From Pseudonocardia sp. SCN 73-27 (GTDB lineage: Bacteria > Actinomycetota > Actinomycetes > Mycobacteriales > Pseudonocardiaceae), in NCBI GenBank assembly GCA_001725415.1, contig MEGH01000011.1, forward strand, positions 1-64,000: a stretch of DNA of 64,000 bases. Reading direction: 5' to 3'. Under the pieces are notes generated by a model. That model had not been told where the DNA came from and made no database searches. It worked only from the letters and a program-made list of their open reading frames with translations. The position numbers and the translations under genes are program-made. Below are positions 38,762 through 48,206 of the stretch, one piece after another. Position 1 is the first letter of the stretch. The number at the start of each line of letters is the position of its first letter.

Positions 38762-39622
38762 GTGGCCACGGTGCTCGTCACCGGCGGCGCCGGGTTCATC
38801 GGCTCCCACACGTGCGTGGAGCTGCTCGCACACGGCCACGACGTGATCCACTTCGCCGCCCGCAAGGCCGTCGGCGAGTCGGTGACGATCCCGCTGGAGT
38901 ACTACCACACCAACGTCGGCGGCACCGTCACGCTGCTGCAGGCGATGCTCGACCACGGCGTGCACCGGCTCGTGTTCTCGTCGTCGTGCTCGATCTACGG
39001 AGACACCGGCGCCGGCCTGCTGGACGAGAGCCTCCCCGCCCGGCCGACCAATCCCTACGCGCGCTCGAAGTGGATGTGCGAGCAGGTCATCGCCGACGCC
39101 GTCGTCCGCCGACCCGAGCTCGCCGCGGTGGCGTTGCGCTACTTCGACCCGGCCGGGGCGCACCCGAGCGGGCTGCTCGGTGAGGACCCCCGCGGCGCCG
39201 TCACCAACGTGTTCCCGCTGCTCGTGCAGGTCGCCGCCGGCCGCCGCGAGCGGCTGCAGATCTTCGGCGGCGACTACCCCACGCCGGACGGGACCGCCGT
39301 GCGCGACTACGTGCACGTCGTCGAGATCGCCGACGGGCACCGCATCGCCCTCGACCGGCTCGAACCCGGGATGCGGGTGCTCAACCTGGGCACCGGCGTC
39401 GGGACGTCGGTGCGGCAGCTGGTCGCGGCGTTCGCGCAGGCGTCCGGGCGGCCGGTCCCCCACGACGTCGTGGACCGCCGGCCCGGTGACGTCGCCGAGC
39501 TCGTCGCCGACACCACGCTCGTGCAGCGGAAGTGGGGCTGGCGGGCGCGTCTCGACGTGGCGGCGATGTGCCGTGACGCGTGGCGGTTCCAACAGCGTCA
39601 TCCCGAGGGCTACCCGGGCTGA
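38762..39622 (+). CDS. GalE-like UDP-glucose 4-epimerase with an internal deletion
   Basis: A 286-residue protein, about 50-55 residues shorter than normal GalE. The N-terminus (VLVTGGAGFIGSHTCVELLAHGHDV) is intact but runs straight into IHFAARKAVGESV, skipping the second and third Rossmann strands that hold the NAD-ribose aspartate and the adenine pocket. Downstream parts are complete: SSSCSIYGDT, PYARSKWMCE (YxxxK), ALRYFDPAGAHPSG, GTAVRDYVHVVEIADGH and FAQASGRPVPHDVVDRRPGD. The frame is open throughout, so this is an in-frame deletion rather than a frameshift. Activity is doubtful. It is read with the GT2 gene, 19 nt apart. Confidence 0.82.
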   Translation: MATVLVTGGAGFIGSHTCVELLAHGHDVIHFAARKAVGESVTIPLEYYHTNVGGTVTLLQAMLDHGVHRLVFSSSCSIYGDTGAGLLDESLPARPTNPYARSKWMCEQVIADAVVRRPELAAVALRYFDPAGAHPSGLLGEDPRGAVTNVFPLLVQVAAGRRERLQIFGGDYPTPDGTAVRDYVHVVEIADGHRIALDRLEPGMRVLNLGTGVGTSVRQLVAAFAQASGRPVPHDVVDRRPGDVAELVADTTLVQRKWGWRARLDVAAMCRDAWRFQQRHPEGYPG

Positions 39623-39639
39623 CGCGGCCGGCGCCCCTG

Positions 39640-41289
39640 TCAGGGTCGCTGCATCGCCCCGACGTCGGAGCCGGTGAGCGGAACCGGGGCGCCGGTGCGG
39701 TCGACGAGCGCGGTCTGCGGGGCGACCAGCGCGGTGACGTCGAGGCCCGCGCCGAGCAGCGGTGACCCCGCACCCGGCACGAAGCCCGCGTCGGCGGCCC
39801 GGTCGTCGGCGGCGGTGGCCGTGAGACCGACGAGCGGGCCGGGCAGCAGCGGGTCACCGACGATGCCCGTCGGCACTCCGCCCTCGGTCTCCTGCCCAGT
39901 GGCGGCCCGCCACGCCTCGGGGGTGCCGAACACCGCCCCGCCCCAGCGCACCGACCACGGCACGCCGTCCGCGACGTACGCGTTGCCGGCGAGCACCGCG
40001 GTGTCACGGCCGATGTCCTGCTCGGCGACGACGAGCGGTCCCGCGCCGCGGCTGACGAACACGTTGTCGCGCACCACGACCCCGGAGATGCCGGGGCCGA
40101 GCCGCAACGCCGACGACGGGTCGCCGGCCTGCGGCGCCATCACCACGGTGTTGTGGTGCACGCGCACGTCGTCGGTGCGCCCGAGGACGGTGATCCCGCC
40201 GTAGATGCTCCAGCGGCGGGCGTCGCCGCTGCTGATGTTGAACCTGACCACGCTGCCGCGGTGCACCGCGTTGTCCTGGCCGGTGTAGACGAGGTAGCCG
40301 GGACCGTGGTTGTCGTAGGACAGGTTGTACTGCATGACCGAGTTCGACGTGTTCTGGTCGAGCCCGAAGCCGCCGCCGTCGGCCTTGCGCGCTGTCCGGT
40401 TGCGGTACGACAGGCTGTGCTCGATGACGACCCCGTCGGAGTCGTACGTCCAGATGCCGACCGGGCCCTCACCCGACCCACCCGAGCCACCGTTGTCGTG
40501 CGCCACCGACCCCGACACGGTCGCCCCGCGGACGCTGCCGACCACGATGCCGCTGCCCGTGTTGTGCCGGGAGTTGGCCGGGTCGCCACGGTTGCCGAAC
40601 GCCGTGACCCGCGAGACCGTGAGCCCCTCGTGGGCGTACGCCGGCGCGGCCGGGTCGAGCTCCGGACCGTAGACGGCGAGGCCGGCGTCGCGGTTGTCGT
40701 GGGCGACGACGTCGTCGACGACCGCGTCGCGGAACCCCGCACCGGTGTTCGCCGCGCCGATCTCGACACCGTTGACGAAGCCGCTCGCGTCGACGCGCGT
40801 GACGGTGACGCCGTCGAGCATGCGCCCGCCCGGCAAATCGTTGTAGAGACGCACGCCCGCCGAGCCGGCCACGAACCGCCCCGGCCCGACGACGACGAGG
40901 TCACCGATGCGGACTCCGCCGGTGTCGAGGACGAGGACCGCGGAGTCCTGGTCGCTCTGGATGCGGGCCCGGCCCTCGCCGTAGCTCCCCACGACCACCG
41001 GCTTGGCGGGATCGCCTGCGTCCTCGGCGTCGATCCGCAGCCGCCCGGCGAACGTCGCGCCGCCCTCGAGCAGCAGCCGGTCGCCGGGCACGAGCCTGAC
41101 CGACGACGCCCGGTCGAGCGTCCGCCACGCCGTCCCCTCCGACGTGCCGCGGGCGGCGTCGTCACCGGTGGGGCTGACGTAGAAGGTCCGGTCGCCCGGC
41201 GTCCCGCCGAGGGCCGAGCACGACGACACCAGCAGGGCCGCGAGCAAGGCCGCGGCAGCCGTCGACCGCCGGGCACGAGGACCCGCCAC
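39640..41289 (-). CDS. right-handed beta-helix lipoprotein
   Basis: A 549-residue exported protein. The signal peptide ends at LVSSCSAL (lipobox). The mature protein begins TFYVSPTGDDAARGTSEGTAWRTLDRA, the usual start of secreted pectate-lyase-fold proteins, then shows many short repeats with N at turns (VVAHDNRDAGLAVYG, SVAHDNGGSG, SYRNRTARKADGGGFGLDQNTSNS, NLSYDNHGPGYLVYTGQDN), a PbH1 beta-helix. It is probably a polysaccharide lyase, epimerase or binding protein acting on the polymer made next door. Catalytic residues are not identified. Converges on the galE-like gene (18 nt apart). GTG 41289 is preceded by GAGGAGG. Confidence 0.8.
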   Translation of the reverse strand: MAGPRARRSTAAAALLAALLVSSCSALGGTPGDRTFYVSPTGDDAARGTSEGTAWRTLDRASSVRLVPGDRLLLEGGATFAGRLRIDAEDAGDPAKPVVVGSYGEGRARIQSDQDSAVLVLDTGGVRIGDLVVVGPGRFVAGSAGVRLYNDLPGGRMLDGVTVTRVDASGFVNGVEIGAANTGAGFRDAVVDDVVAHDNRDAGLAVYGPELDPAAPAYAHEGLTVSRVTAFGNRGDPANSRHNTGSGIVVGSVRGATVSGSVAHDNGGSGGSGEGPVGIWTYDSDGVVIEHSLSYRNRTARKADGGGFGLDQNTSNSVMQYNLSYDNHGPGYLVYTGQDNAVHRGSVVRFNISSGDARRWSIYGGITVLGRTDDVRVHHNTVVMAPQAGDPSSALRLGPGISGVVVRDNVFVSRGAGPLVVAEQDIGRDTAVLAGNAYVADGVPWSVRWGGAVFGTPEAWRAATGQETEGGVPTGIVGDPLLPGPLVGLTATAADDRAADAGFVPGAGSPLLGAGLDVTALVAPQTALVDRTGAPVPLTGSDVGAMQRP

Positions 41290-41379
41290 CGTGCCTCCTC
41301 ACCCTGGTGTCGCTGCGGGAATTCTAGGGCCGCACCGGCACCGGGCAGAGAAGTTCGATCATGCCCGAGCGGGTGAACC

Positions 41380-41829
41380 TCAGACCGGGCGCTCGCCGCC
41401 GGGCAGCTGGACGACACTCACGAAGAAGTGGTCGATCTGCTTGATCGCCTCGATGAACCGGTCGAAGTCGACCGGCTTGGTGACGTAGGCGTTGGCGTGC
41501 AGCTGGTAGCTGCGCAGCACGTCCTCCTCGGCCTGCGACGTCGTCAGCACGATCACCGGGATCGCCGACAGCTTCGGGTCGGCCTTCACCTCGGCCAGGA
41601 CCTCACGGCCGTCGCGGCGGGGCAGGTTGAGGTCGAGCAGCACGAGGTCGGGGCGGGGCGCGTCGGCGTACTGGCCCTCGTTGCGCAGGTAGGCCATCGC
41701 CTCCGCGCCGTCTGTGACGACGTCGAGCCGGTTGTGCAGGTACTCGTCGAACGCCTCACGGGTCATCAGCACGTCGCCCGGGTCGTCCTCGACCAGCAGG
41801 ACGTTGATCACTCTCGCGTCGTCGGTCAT
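41380..41829 (-). CDS. single-domain response regulator (Rcp1 type)
   Basis: A 149-residue receiver without an output domain. Acidic pocket [10 protein letters not shown], phosphorylation Asp in [13 protein letters not shown], conserved Thr in [12 protein letters not shown] and Lys in YVTKPVD. The inserted loop of LNLPRRDG is typical of phytochrome/bacteriophytochrome-type Rcp1 regulators. It overlaps the histidine kinase by 4 nt (ATGA) and probably receives phosphate from it, acting by protein contact. Confidence 0.92.
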   Translation of the reverse strand: MTDDARVINVLLVEDDPGDVLMTREAFDEYLHNRLDVVTDGAEAMAYLRNEGQYADAPRPDLVLLDLNLPRRDGREVLAEVKADPKLSAIPVIVLTTSQAEEDVLRSYQLHANAYVTKPVDFDRFIEAIKQIDHFFVSVVQLPGGERPV

Positions 41830-43535
41830 CGTGGTCCTTCCCGGCCGGCGACGACGGTCGCCGGTTCGGTGTCGTCGGTGTGCGCCGCCCTGCCCTCGCT
41901 GCGCGAGCCGCGGGGCGGGACGAGGGTGAACCGGATCGTCGTGCCCGGTTCGGTGCGCGGGTCGGTGTCGACCCAGATGCGGCCACCGTGGAACTCGACG
42001 ATCTTCTTCGCGAGCGCCAGGCCGATGCCTGTCCCTGTGTAGACGTCGCGGCCGTGCAACCGCTGGAAGATCACGAACACCTTGTCCGCGTACTCGGGCT
42101 CGATCCCGATGCCGTTGTCCGACACCGAGATCTCCCAGCCCTCCCCCTGCTCCCCGACGGGAGTCGCTGCGATGCGCACCACCGGCGGCACGTCGGGCCG
42201 GCGGAACTTGATCGCGTTGCCGATGAGGTTGGTGAACAGCTGCAGGAGCAGTTGCCGGTCGCCCTCGACCGAGGGCAGCTCGCCGACGACGATCTCGCCG
42301 TCGACCTCCGCGCGTTGCGCCTCCTGCGTGTCCGACGCGGAGGAGACGACGTCGCGCAGCGCGAGCACCGCGAACCCGGCCGTCGTACGGCCGACGCGGG
42401 AGAAGGCCAGCAGATCGTTGATCAGCCGCTGCATGCGCTGGGCGCCGTCGACGGCGAACTCGATGTACTGGTCGCCGCGCTCGTCGAGCTTGTCGCCGTA
42501 GCGGCGCTGCAGCAGCTGACAGAAGCTCGCCACCTTGCGCAGCGGCTCCTGCAGGTCGTGGCTCGCGACATAGGCGAACTGCTCGAGGTCGCGATTGGAA
42601 CGTTCGAGGTCGCGGGTCTGCTCATCGAGCCGCTCGGCGGTCTCGCGGGCCCGCTCGAGCTCGCGGACGATGTGCGCGCGCATGGCCTCGACGTCGTCGC
42701 CGAGCATGACGATCTCTCGTGGTCCGCTCGTCTCCACCCGGTCGGTGACCCGGCCGGAGACGACACCGCGGACCTTCGCCGCCAGCTGCGATATCGGGTG
42801 CAGCACCGCACGGCGCAGGACGATCCCGGTGGCCACCAGGAACAGCACCGACAGCACGGCCACCGCGATGCCGACGGCGCCCACGAACGTCGCGGCCGTG
42901 TCGAGCCGTTCGCGGGCGGCGAGCCGCTGAACCTCGAGGTCGGCCTGCATGTCGTCGACCGCGCGGCGGACGGGGTCGAACAGGCTGCGCCCGTCGTCGG
43001 GGGTGACGGCGTCGGCCGGGCGGCCGGCGCGGACCCCCGCGATGGCCGGGTCGGAGTAGCCGGTGTGCCAGGCCGCGACGAGCGTCTCGACGCGGTCGAG
43101 CCGCTCGCCGAGGCCGGGGACGCGCAGCGTCAGGGCCCGCAGCGACGTGGTCGCGTCGCGTTCGGCGGCCAGCCCGCCGACATAGGGGCCGAGCGACTCC
43201 TCGCGTCCGCTGAGCTGGTAGCCGCGGACACCGGTCTCCTGGTCGACCAGTGCGGTCTCCAGCGACTGGCCCGTGCGCACCGCCGGGCCGATCTCGTCGA
43301 GGAGGTCGGAACGGGCGGAGTTCAGCCTGGCCAGCGAGAGCGCCCCGACGACCGCGGCGATGACCGCGAGCAGCAGCGCCGTCGCCGCGACCGCACCGAA
43401 GATGCGCCCCAGTGGCCAGCGCCTGCCCTCGTCGGCGCGGGCGCGGCCGTCGACGGGCAGCCCACCGCCCTTCCCCACGCGCAGCCGCGGCCTCCGCGAC
43501 CGTGTGCGGGCGGGATCGGTGCCGGAGCCGGTCAC
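41826..43535 (-). CDS. CHASE3-HAMP sensor histidine kinase
   Basis: A 569-residue membrane kinase. Helices at about 45-68 and 230-252 flank an extracytoplasmic CHASE3 sensor ([20 protein letters not shown]). HAMP region, then a coiled linker. HisKA with the phospho-acceptor His in [17 protein letters not shown]. HATPase: N box [13 protein letters not shown]1 [11 protein letters not shown]2 [24 protein letters not shown] start overlaps the stop of the PP2C gene (GTGA). Partner receivers lie on both sides of it. Confidence 0.92.
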   Translation of the reverse strand: MTGSGTDPARTRSRRPRLRVGKGGGLPVDGRARADEGRRWPLGRIFGAVAATALLLAVIAAVVGALSLARLNSARSDLLDEIGPAVRTGQSLETALVDQETGVRGYQLSGREESLGPYVGGLAAERDATTSLRALTLRVPGLGERLDRVETLVAAWHTGYSDPAIAGVRAGRPADAVTPDDGRSLFDPVRRAVDDMQADLEVQRLAARERLDTAATFVGAVGIAVAVLSVLFLVATGIVLRRAVLHPISQLAAKVRGVVSGRVTDRVETSGPREIVMLGDDVEAMRAHIVRELERARETAERLDEQTRDLERSNRDLEQFAYVASHDLQEPLRKVASFCQLLQRRYGDKLDERGDQYIEFAVDGAQRMQRLINDLLAFSRVGRTTAGFAVLALRDVVSSASDTQEAQRAEVDGEIVVGELPSVEGDRQLLLQLFTNLIGNAIKFRRPDVPPVVRIAATPVGEQGEGWEISVSDNGIGIEPEYADKVFVIFQRLHGRDVYTGTGIGLALAKKIVEFHGGRIWVDTDPRTEPGTTIRFTLVPPRGSRSEGRAAHTDDTEPATVVAGREGPR

Positions 43536-44716
43536 GCCATGCCCTCGCCGGAGAGCAGGAGGATCGCGACGTCGTCGGCGAGCGGGCCGCCGTTGATCTC
43601 CTCGGCCAGCTCGACGAGCTTGCCCGGCAGCACGTCGAGCGGCGTCGCGGCGTTCTCGGCGAGGAGGGCGAGCAGGCCCTCCTCCCACAACGGTTCGTCG
43701 CCGCCGCGGCCGCGGCCCTCGATGAGGCCGTCGGTGTAGAGCAGCAGCGACCAACCCGGGTCGAGCACGATCTCCCGCGGCGTCCACTCGGCGTCGGCGT
43801 GGATGCCCAGCGGCAGGCCGACCCGGGGCGGCTCGGTGCGCGGGTGCGGCCCGAGCAGGATCGACGGCGGGTGCCCGGCGAGGCGGACCAGGCCACGGCC
43901 GGCACCGGCCGCGCCGAGCGGGGTGATCGCCATCGTGCACACCGTGGTGAACAGGCGCGGATCGTGCCGCTCGCTGACGAGCACCTCCTGCAGCTTGGGC
44001 AGCAGCTGCGGCTCGGCGACACCGGCCAGCACCAACGCCCGCCACGACACCCGCAGCAGCGCACCCAGTGCCGCCTCGTCGGGGCCGTGACCGCACACGT
44101 CGCCGACGATCGCGTGCACCGTGCCCGACGGGTCGAGGACCGCGTCGAAGAAGTCGCCGCCGATCACCGACCGGGTTCGGCCCGAGCGGTAGAACGTCCG
44201 CGCCGCCACGCCCGAGCCCGCCAGCAGCGGCGTCGGCATCAGGCCGCGTTCCAGACGCACCGACTCGGCCGCCGCGAGCTGCTCCTCGCGCAGCCGGACC
44301 AGGCCGGCCTCGGCGCGGCGACGCTCGATCGCGTACCGGATCGCGCGGATCAGGACCGGCCCGTCGGCCTTGCCCTTCACCAGGTAGTCCTGCGCCCCGA
44401 TACCGACGGCCGCGATGCCCAGGTGCTCGTCGTCGAGGCCGGTGAGCACGCACACCGCCGCACTGGGGTCGGCGTTGAGCAGCCGGCGAAGGCCGTCGAG
44501 GCCGCCCGTCGTCCCGGGCGTGTTGAGGTCGAGCAGTATGCAGTCGGCCGACGCGTACAGCCGGTGTTCGAGCACGTCGACCAGCGAACCCGACACGCTC
44601 AGCTCGACCTCGGGATCGACCTCCGACAGCAGCTCCTCCACGAGGAACGCGTCGCCCGGGTCGTCCTCCACGAGCAGGACCCGGCGCCCCGGCTCGACGG
44701 GAAGGGCGCGCGTCAC
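43532..44716 (-). CDS. receiver-PP2C (SpoIIE/RsbU-type) phosphatase
   Basis: A 394-residue protein. Receiver domain at residues about 10-130 ([13 protein letters not shown], phospho-Asp in CILLDLNTPG, Lys in YLVKGKADG). A coiled linker. A PP2C/SpoIIE phosphatase at about 175-390: SVIGGDFFDAV, IVGDVCGHGPDEAALGA, LYTDGLIEGR and PLADDVAILLL hold the metal-binding aspartates. Such proteins dephosphorylate anti-sigma-factor antagonists. No partner STAS or RsbW-type gene lies beside it. First gene of a three-gene coupled operon with the kinase and the single receiver. Confidence 0.92.
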   Translation of the reverse strand: MTRALPVEPGRRVLLVEDDPGDAFLVEELLSEVDPEVELSVSGSLVDVLEHRLYASADCILLDLNTPGTTGGLDGLRRLLNADPSAAVCVLTGLDDEHLGIAAVGIGAQDYLVKGKADGPVLIRAIRYAIERRRAEAGLVRLREEQLAAAESVRLERGLMPTPLLAGSGVAARTFYRSGRTRSVIGGDFFDAVLDPSGTVHAIVGDVCGHGPDEAALGALLRVSWRALVLAGVAEPQLLPKLQEVLVSERHDPRLFTTVCTMAITPLGAAGAGRGLVRLAGHPPSILLGPHPRTEPPRVGLPLGIHADAEWTPREIVLDPGWSLLLYTDGLIEGRGRGGDEPLWEEGLLALLAENAATPLDVLPGKLVELAEEINGGPLADDVAILLLSGEGMA

Positions 44717-44809
44717 GTGATCGTGCTCCTCCCCTGCCGGTGCCGCGTCCGCGGCGGTCGCGACAGACTAGAGCCGACCACCCACCCCACCGCGACCCGG
44801 GACCGCGGC

Positions 44810-45487
44810 TCAGGCCGCGGCGACCGCCCCGATGACCGACGTGAACAGACCCAGGCCATCGGTCGACGGGCCGGTCAACGGGTCGATCGCGTGCTCGGGG
44901 TGCGGCATCAGACCGACCACCCGGCCGTCGGCCGACGCGACCCCCGCGATGTCGGCCGTGGCGCCGTTGGGCGCCCCACCGACGTAGCGGAACACCACCC
45001 GGCCCTCGCCCTCCAGCTCGGCCAGCGTCGCGGCGTCTGCCACGTAGCGGCCCTCACCCGACTTCAGCGGGACGACGATCTCCTCCCCCGGGGTGAACCC
45101 GGACGTCCACGCCGTCGCCGCCGACTCCACCCGCAGACCCTGGTCGCGGCAGATGAAGTGCAGCCCGGCGTTGCGCACCAGTGCACCGGGCAGCAGCCCG
45201 GCCTCGCACAGGATCTGGAAGCCGTTGCAGATGCCCAGCACCGGCAGCCCGCCACGCGCGGCCTCGACGACCTCACGCATGATCGGCGCCTGGCTGGCGA
45301 TCGCGCCCGCCCGCAGGTAGTCGCCGTAGGAGAAACCACCCGGCACCACCACGGCGTCGACACCGCGCAGGTCGTGGTCGCCGTGCCACAGCTCGACGGC
45401 CTCCGCACCCGCGCGACGCGCCGCCCGGGCAGCGTCGACGTCGTCGAGTGTGCCGGGGAACGTGATCACACCGATCCGCATGCTCAT
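44810..45487 (-). CDS. purQ: FGAM synthase glutaminase subunit PurQ
   Basis: A 225-residue class I glutamine amidotransferase. It releases ammonia from glutamine for PurL. Nucleophile Cys in [13 protein letters not shown], catalytic His-Glu in [12 protein letters not shown], and an oxyanion loop [18 protein letters not shown]. The start ATG 45487 overlaps the purS stop (ATGA). A methionine codon two codons later is an alternative. Confidence 0.96.
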   Translation of the reverse strand: MSMRIGVITFPGTLDDVDAARAARRAGAEAVELWHGDHDLRGVDAVVVPGGFSYGDYLRAGAIASQAPIMREVVEAARGGLPVLGICNGFQILCEAGLLPGALVRNAGLHFICRDQGLRVESAATAWTSGFTPGEEIVVPLKSGEGRYVADAATLAELEGEGRVVFRYVGGAPNGATADIAGVASADGRVVGLMPHPEHAIDPLTGPSTDGLGLFTSVIGAVAAA

Positions 45488-45717
45488 ACCCGCGTCACCG
45501 TCCAGTCCTCGATCACCGGGTTGGCCAGCAGGTCGCCCGCGATGCGGTGCAGGGTCTCGTCGTCGAGCGAGTCGTCGACCTCCAGCTCGAAGTGCTTGCC
45601 CTGCCGTACATCGGCCACCCCGGCGATCCCGATCCGCGTCAGGGCACGCGTCACGGCCTGCCCCTGCGGGTCCAGGATCTCGGGCTTCGGCATCACGTCA
45701 ACGACCACTCGCGCCAC
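45484..45717 (-). CDS. purS: FGAM synthase subunit PurS
   Basis: A 77-residue small subunit: [19 protein letters not shown] and [13 protein letters not shown] are the family signatures. It bridges PurQ and PurL in the tripartite complex. Coupled to purQ by a 4-nt overlap. purL is 11 kb away, so the complex is encoded at two sites. Confidence 0.95.
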   Translation of the reverse strand: MARVVVDVMPKPEILDPQGQAVTRALTRIGIAGVADVRQGKHFELEVDDSLDDETLHRIAGDLLANPVIEDWTVTRV

Positions 45718-45854
45718 GCCACGAGAATACGGGGACGAATCTCGCCGATCACGCCCACCTGCGGTGATGAACGGGCGAGCGGTTGTGACGCTGCCGACGC
45801 CCAGCCCCCGGATCAGGGCCGTTCGCTGGCGTGAGACGCGTCCCCAGGAGAAGA

Positions 45855-46490
45855 GTGACCGCCGTGCAGATCACCCACTTCGGCCACGCGTGTGTGCTCG
45901 TCGACACCGGAGCCGCCCGGCTGCTCTTCGATCCGGGGACCTTCTCGTCGGGCTTCGAGAAGCTCGGCGGGCTCGACGCCATTCTCGTGACCCACCAGCA
46001 CTTCGACCACCTCGACGAGGACCGGCTGGCGCCGCTGCTGGCGGCCAACCCGGAGGCGCGCCTGATCGTCGACGTCGGCACCTCGACGATGCTGCACGAC
46101 TACACGCACGAGGTCGTCGCGCCCGGGGAGTCGTTCTCCGTCGCGGGCGCCGCGATCGACGTCCTGGGCGGAGACCACGAGGTCATCCACCCCGACATCC
46201 CGATCGTGCCCAACAACGGCTACCTGATCGACGGCACGACATTGCACCCCGGCGACTCGTTCACCCCGCCGCCCGGCGAGCTCGACGTCCTGCTGCTGCC
46301 GACGGGCGCGCCCTGGCTCAAGCTGTCCGACGCCGTCGACTACCTGCGCGCGGTCGAGCCCCGCACCGCGGTGCCGATCCACGAGGCCGTGCTCTCCCGG
46401 CCGGCGATGCACTACGGCATGTTCGAGAACCTCGGCCCGGCCGGCACGACGGTCCAGGTCCTGGAGCGGGAAGCCGCCACAAAGGTCTGA
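45855..46490 (+). CDS. metallo-beta-lactamase-fold hydrolase
   Basis: A 211-residue cytoplasmic hydrolase resembling the UlaG/YtkL group. Metal motif THQHFDHLD (HxHxDH, about 50-57), then GGDHEVIH and VPIHEAVLSR with further metal ligands. The substrate is unknown; the UlaG relatives open cyclic sugar lactones or cyclic nucleotides. GTG 45855 follows AGGAG closely; a GTG 9 nt later is also possible. Confidence 0.82.
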   Translation: MTAVQITHFGHACVLVDTGAARLLFDPGTFSSGFEKLGGLDAILVTHQHFDHLDEDRLAPLLAANPEARLIVDVGTSTMLHDYTHEVVAPGESFSVAGAAIDVLGGDHEVIHPDIPIVPNNGYLIDGTTLHPGDSFTPPPGELDVLLLPTGAPWLKLSDAVDYLRAVEPRTAVPIHEAVLSRPAMHYGMFENLGPAGTTVQVLEREAATKV

Positions 46491-46500
46491 CCCCCTCCGC

Positions 46501-46550
46501 GCGCAACCTCACGGTCGTCCCGGCCGCGGATCGCGACGCTGAGGTTGCGC
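46501..46550. repeat. palindromic intergenic repeat, copy 2 of 5
   Basis: Arms GCGCAACCTCA (46501-46511) and TGAGGTTGCGC (46540-46550), perfect 11-bp complements. The left arm continues as CGGTCGTCC, identical to the family consensus. It separates the convergent MBL hydrolase and deacetylase-like genes. Confidence 0.82.
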
Positions 46551-46564
46551 CCGGTGCGTCGTGG

Positions 46565-47314
46565 TCAGGCCGCGCCGGCGTGGAGGCCGTCCGCGTAGGT
46601 GTGGGGGCGCGCGCCCGCCGCGAGGACCGCGTCGACGGCCGAGAGTGCGGCCTCGACGCGCAGCGGGCGGCGCAGGTCCTTGGCGCGCAACCCGAGCCGG
46701 ACGAGCCCGTCGCGGCGCGCGACCCGGCCCGCCTCGGCGACGAGCATCCGGCAGCGCCAGTTCTCGGGGGCGTGCCGGTCCTCCGGACGACGCTCGCCCG
46801 AGACCCGGAAGCCCAGCACCCGCGACGCGATCGACGTCCCCTGCTGCAGCGCGTGCACGGCACTCTCGTCGGCGCACAGGGCGAACTCGTTGTCTCGCAA
46901 CGCCGCGAGCGTGCCCGGCGAGGCGAGCCAGCGGGGCGGCGCGAAGAGGTCGGTGTCGAGCCCGGCAACGCGCGCGGCGCGCCGCGCCGCCGTGAGCCGC
47001 AGCCCGGCCTCGTGCTTCGGCAGCACCGCGAACTCCGCGCGGCGCCCGATCGGCACCGGGGAGGCCTGCCAGGCGCCGATCGGGTCGGGCGTGTGATCGA
47101 ACCCGTGGAGCAGGACCGCGTCCCCCGCGGTCCGTCGGGCCCGCAGCCAGTCGACGACGCCCGGGTCGGCGGCCTCACGTCGGACCCGGGGCCGGAACAG
47201 GTGCGACACCCCGACCCCACGGGCTCCCAGCTCGCCGACGAGCGCGGCGGCCGGGTCGAGCGCAGCCGGGTCGGCGGTCAGTCCGGACAGGGAGACCAGG
47301 AGTCGCGGGGCCAT
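46565..47314 (-). CDS. DUF2334 polysaccharide-deacetylase-like protein
   Basis: A 249-residue soluble protein of the NodB-like barrel. LLVSLSGLT at the start, AVLLHGFDHTP (catalytic HGxxH-like, with D) and RPHTYADGLH at the end. DUF2334 proteins belong to the deacetylase superfamily but few have been characterised. ATG 47314 fits the barrel start. Located between the MBL gene and purC, with repeat copy 2 at its 3' end. Confidence 0.65.
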   Translation of the reverse strand: MAPRLLVSLSGLTADPAALDPAAALVGELGARGVGVSHLFRPRVRREAADPGVVDWLRARRTAGDAVLLHGFDHTPDPIGAWQASPVPIGRRAEFAVLPKHEAGLRLTAARRAARVAGLDTDLFAPPRWLASPGTLAALRDNEFALCADESAVHALQQGTSIASRVLGFRVSGERRPEDRHAPENWRCRMLVAEAGRVARRDGLVRLGLRAKDLRRPLRVEAALSAVDAVLAAGARPHTYADGLHAGAA

Positions 47315-47369
47315 GCCCCCATGGGGCCACACCGCCGGTGAACCACGCACCCCGGGCCGGGCCAACTTC

Positions 47370-48206
47370 TCACGAACCCCAGGTGGTGCCCGTCAGCCGC
47401 TCGTAGACCTCGACGTAGCGCGCGCGGGTGGCGGCGACGACGTCGGCAGGGACCTCGGGGCCGGGCGGCGTGCGGTCCCAGTCGAGCGTCGACGACCAGT
47501 CGCGCACGTACTGCTTGTCGAACGAGAACTGCGGACGGCCTGGCTCCCACTGGTCGGCAGGCCAGTACCGGGACGAGTCGCTGGTGAGGACCTCGTCGCC
47601 GAGGACGATCCCGCCGGCGCCGTCGAGCCCGAACTCCAGCTTCGTGTCGGCGACGATGATCCCCGCCGGCGCGGCGAGCTCGGTGCCGCGGGCGTAGACG
47701 GCCAGCGTCAGGTCGCGCAGCCGCTCGGCGGTCGCGGCGCCCACGGAGTCGACGACCTCGTCGAACGTCATGAACTCGTCGTGCTCGCCGACGGGCGCCT
47801 TCGTCGTCGGTGTGAAGATCGGCTCCGGCAGCTTCGAGCCCTCGACGAGCCCGGGCGGCAGCGCGATTCCCGAGACGGTGCCCTGCTTCTCGTACTCCTT
47901 GAGGCCCAGCCCGGTGAGGTAGCCGCGGGCGATGCACTCGACGGGGAGCATGTCGAGCTTGCGGCAGCGGATCGCGCGTCCCGCGAACTCCTCCGGGACG
48001 TCGGTCGCGGAGACGACGTGGTTGGGGACCAGGTCGGTGGTCCGCTCGAACCACCACAGCGACAGCGCCGTGAGCAGCGCACCCTTGTCGGGGACGGTCG
48101 TCGGCAGCACGACGTCGTAGATCGAGAGCCGGTCCGACGTGACGAGCAGCAGGTCGCCGTCGAGGTCGTAGACGTCGCGGACCTTGCCCGAGTGCAGCAG
48201 CTTCAC
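47370..48206 (-). CDS. purC: SAICAR synthase
   Basis: A 278-residue enzyme of purine step 8: CAIR plus aspartate and ATP gives SAICAR. Motifs: LLHSGKVRDVYDLDGDLLLVTSDRLSIYDVVLP, RKLDMLPVECIARGYLTG, FTPTTKAPVGEHD and VADTKLEFGLD, then EVLTSDSSRYWP. GTG 48206 overlaps the purB stop by 4 nt, so purB-purC is a coupled pair. Confidence 0.95.
   Translation of the reverse strand: MKLLHSGKVRDVYDLDGDLLLVTSDRLSIYDVVLPTTVPDKGALLTALSLWWFERTTDLVPNHVVSATDVPEEFAGRAIRCRKLDMLPVECIARGYLTGLGLKEYEKQGTVSGIALPPGLVEGSKLPEPIFTPTTKAPVGEHDEFMTFDEVVDSVGAATAERLRDLTLAVYARGTELAAPAGIIVADTKLEFGLDGAGGIVLGDEVLTSDSSRYWPADQWEPGRPQFSFDKQYVRDWSSTLDWDRTPPGPEVPADVVAATRARYVEVYERLTGTTWGS

Noticed and set aside
43412-47341. A plus-strand 1309-codon frame over the signalling operon and purQS
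   Set aside because: Low-complexity shadow of minus-strand genes with no recognisable domain.
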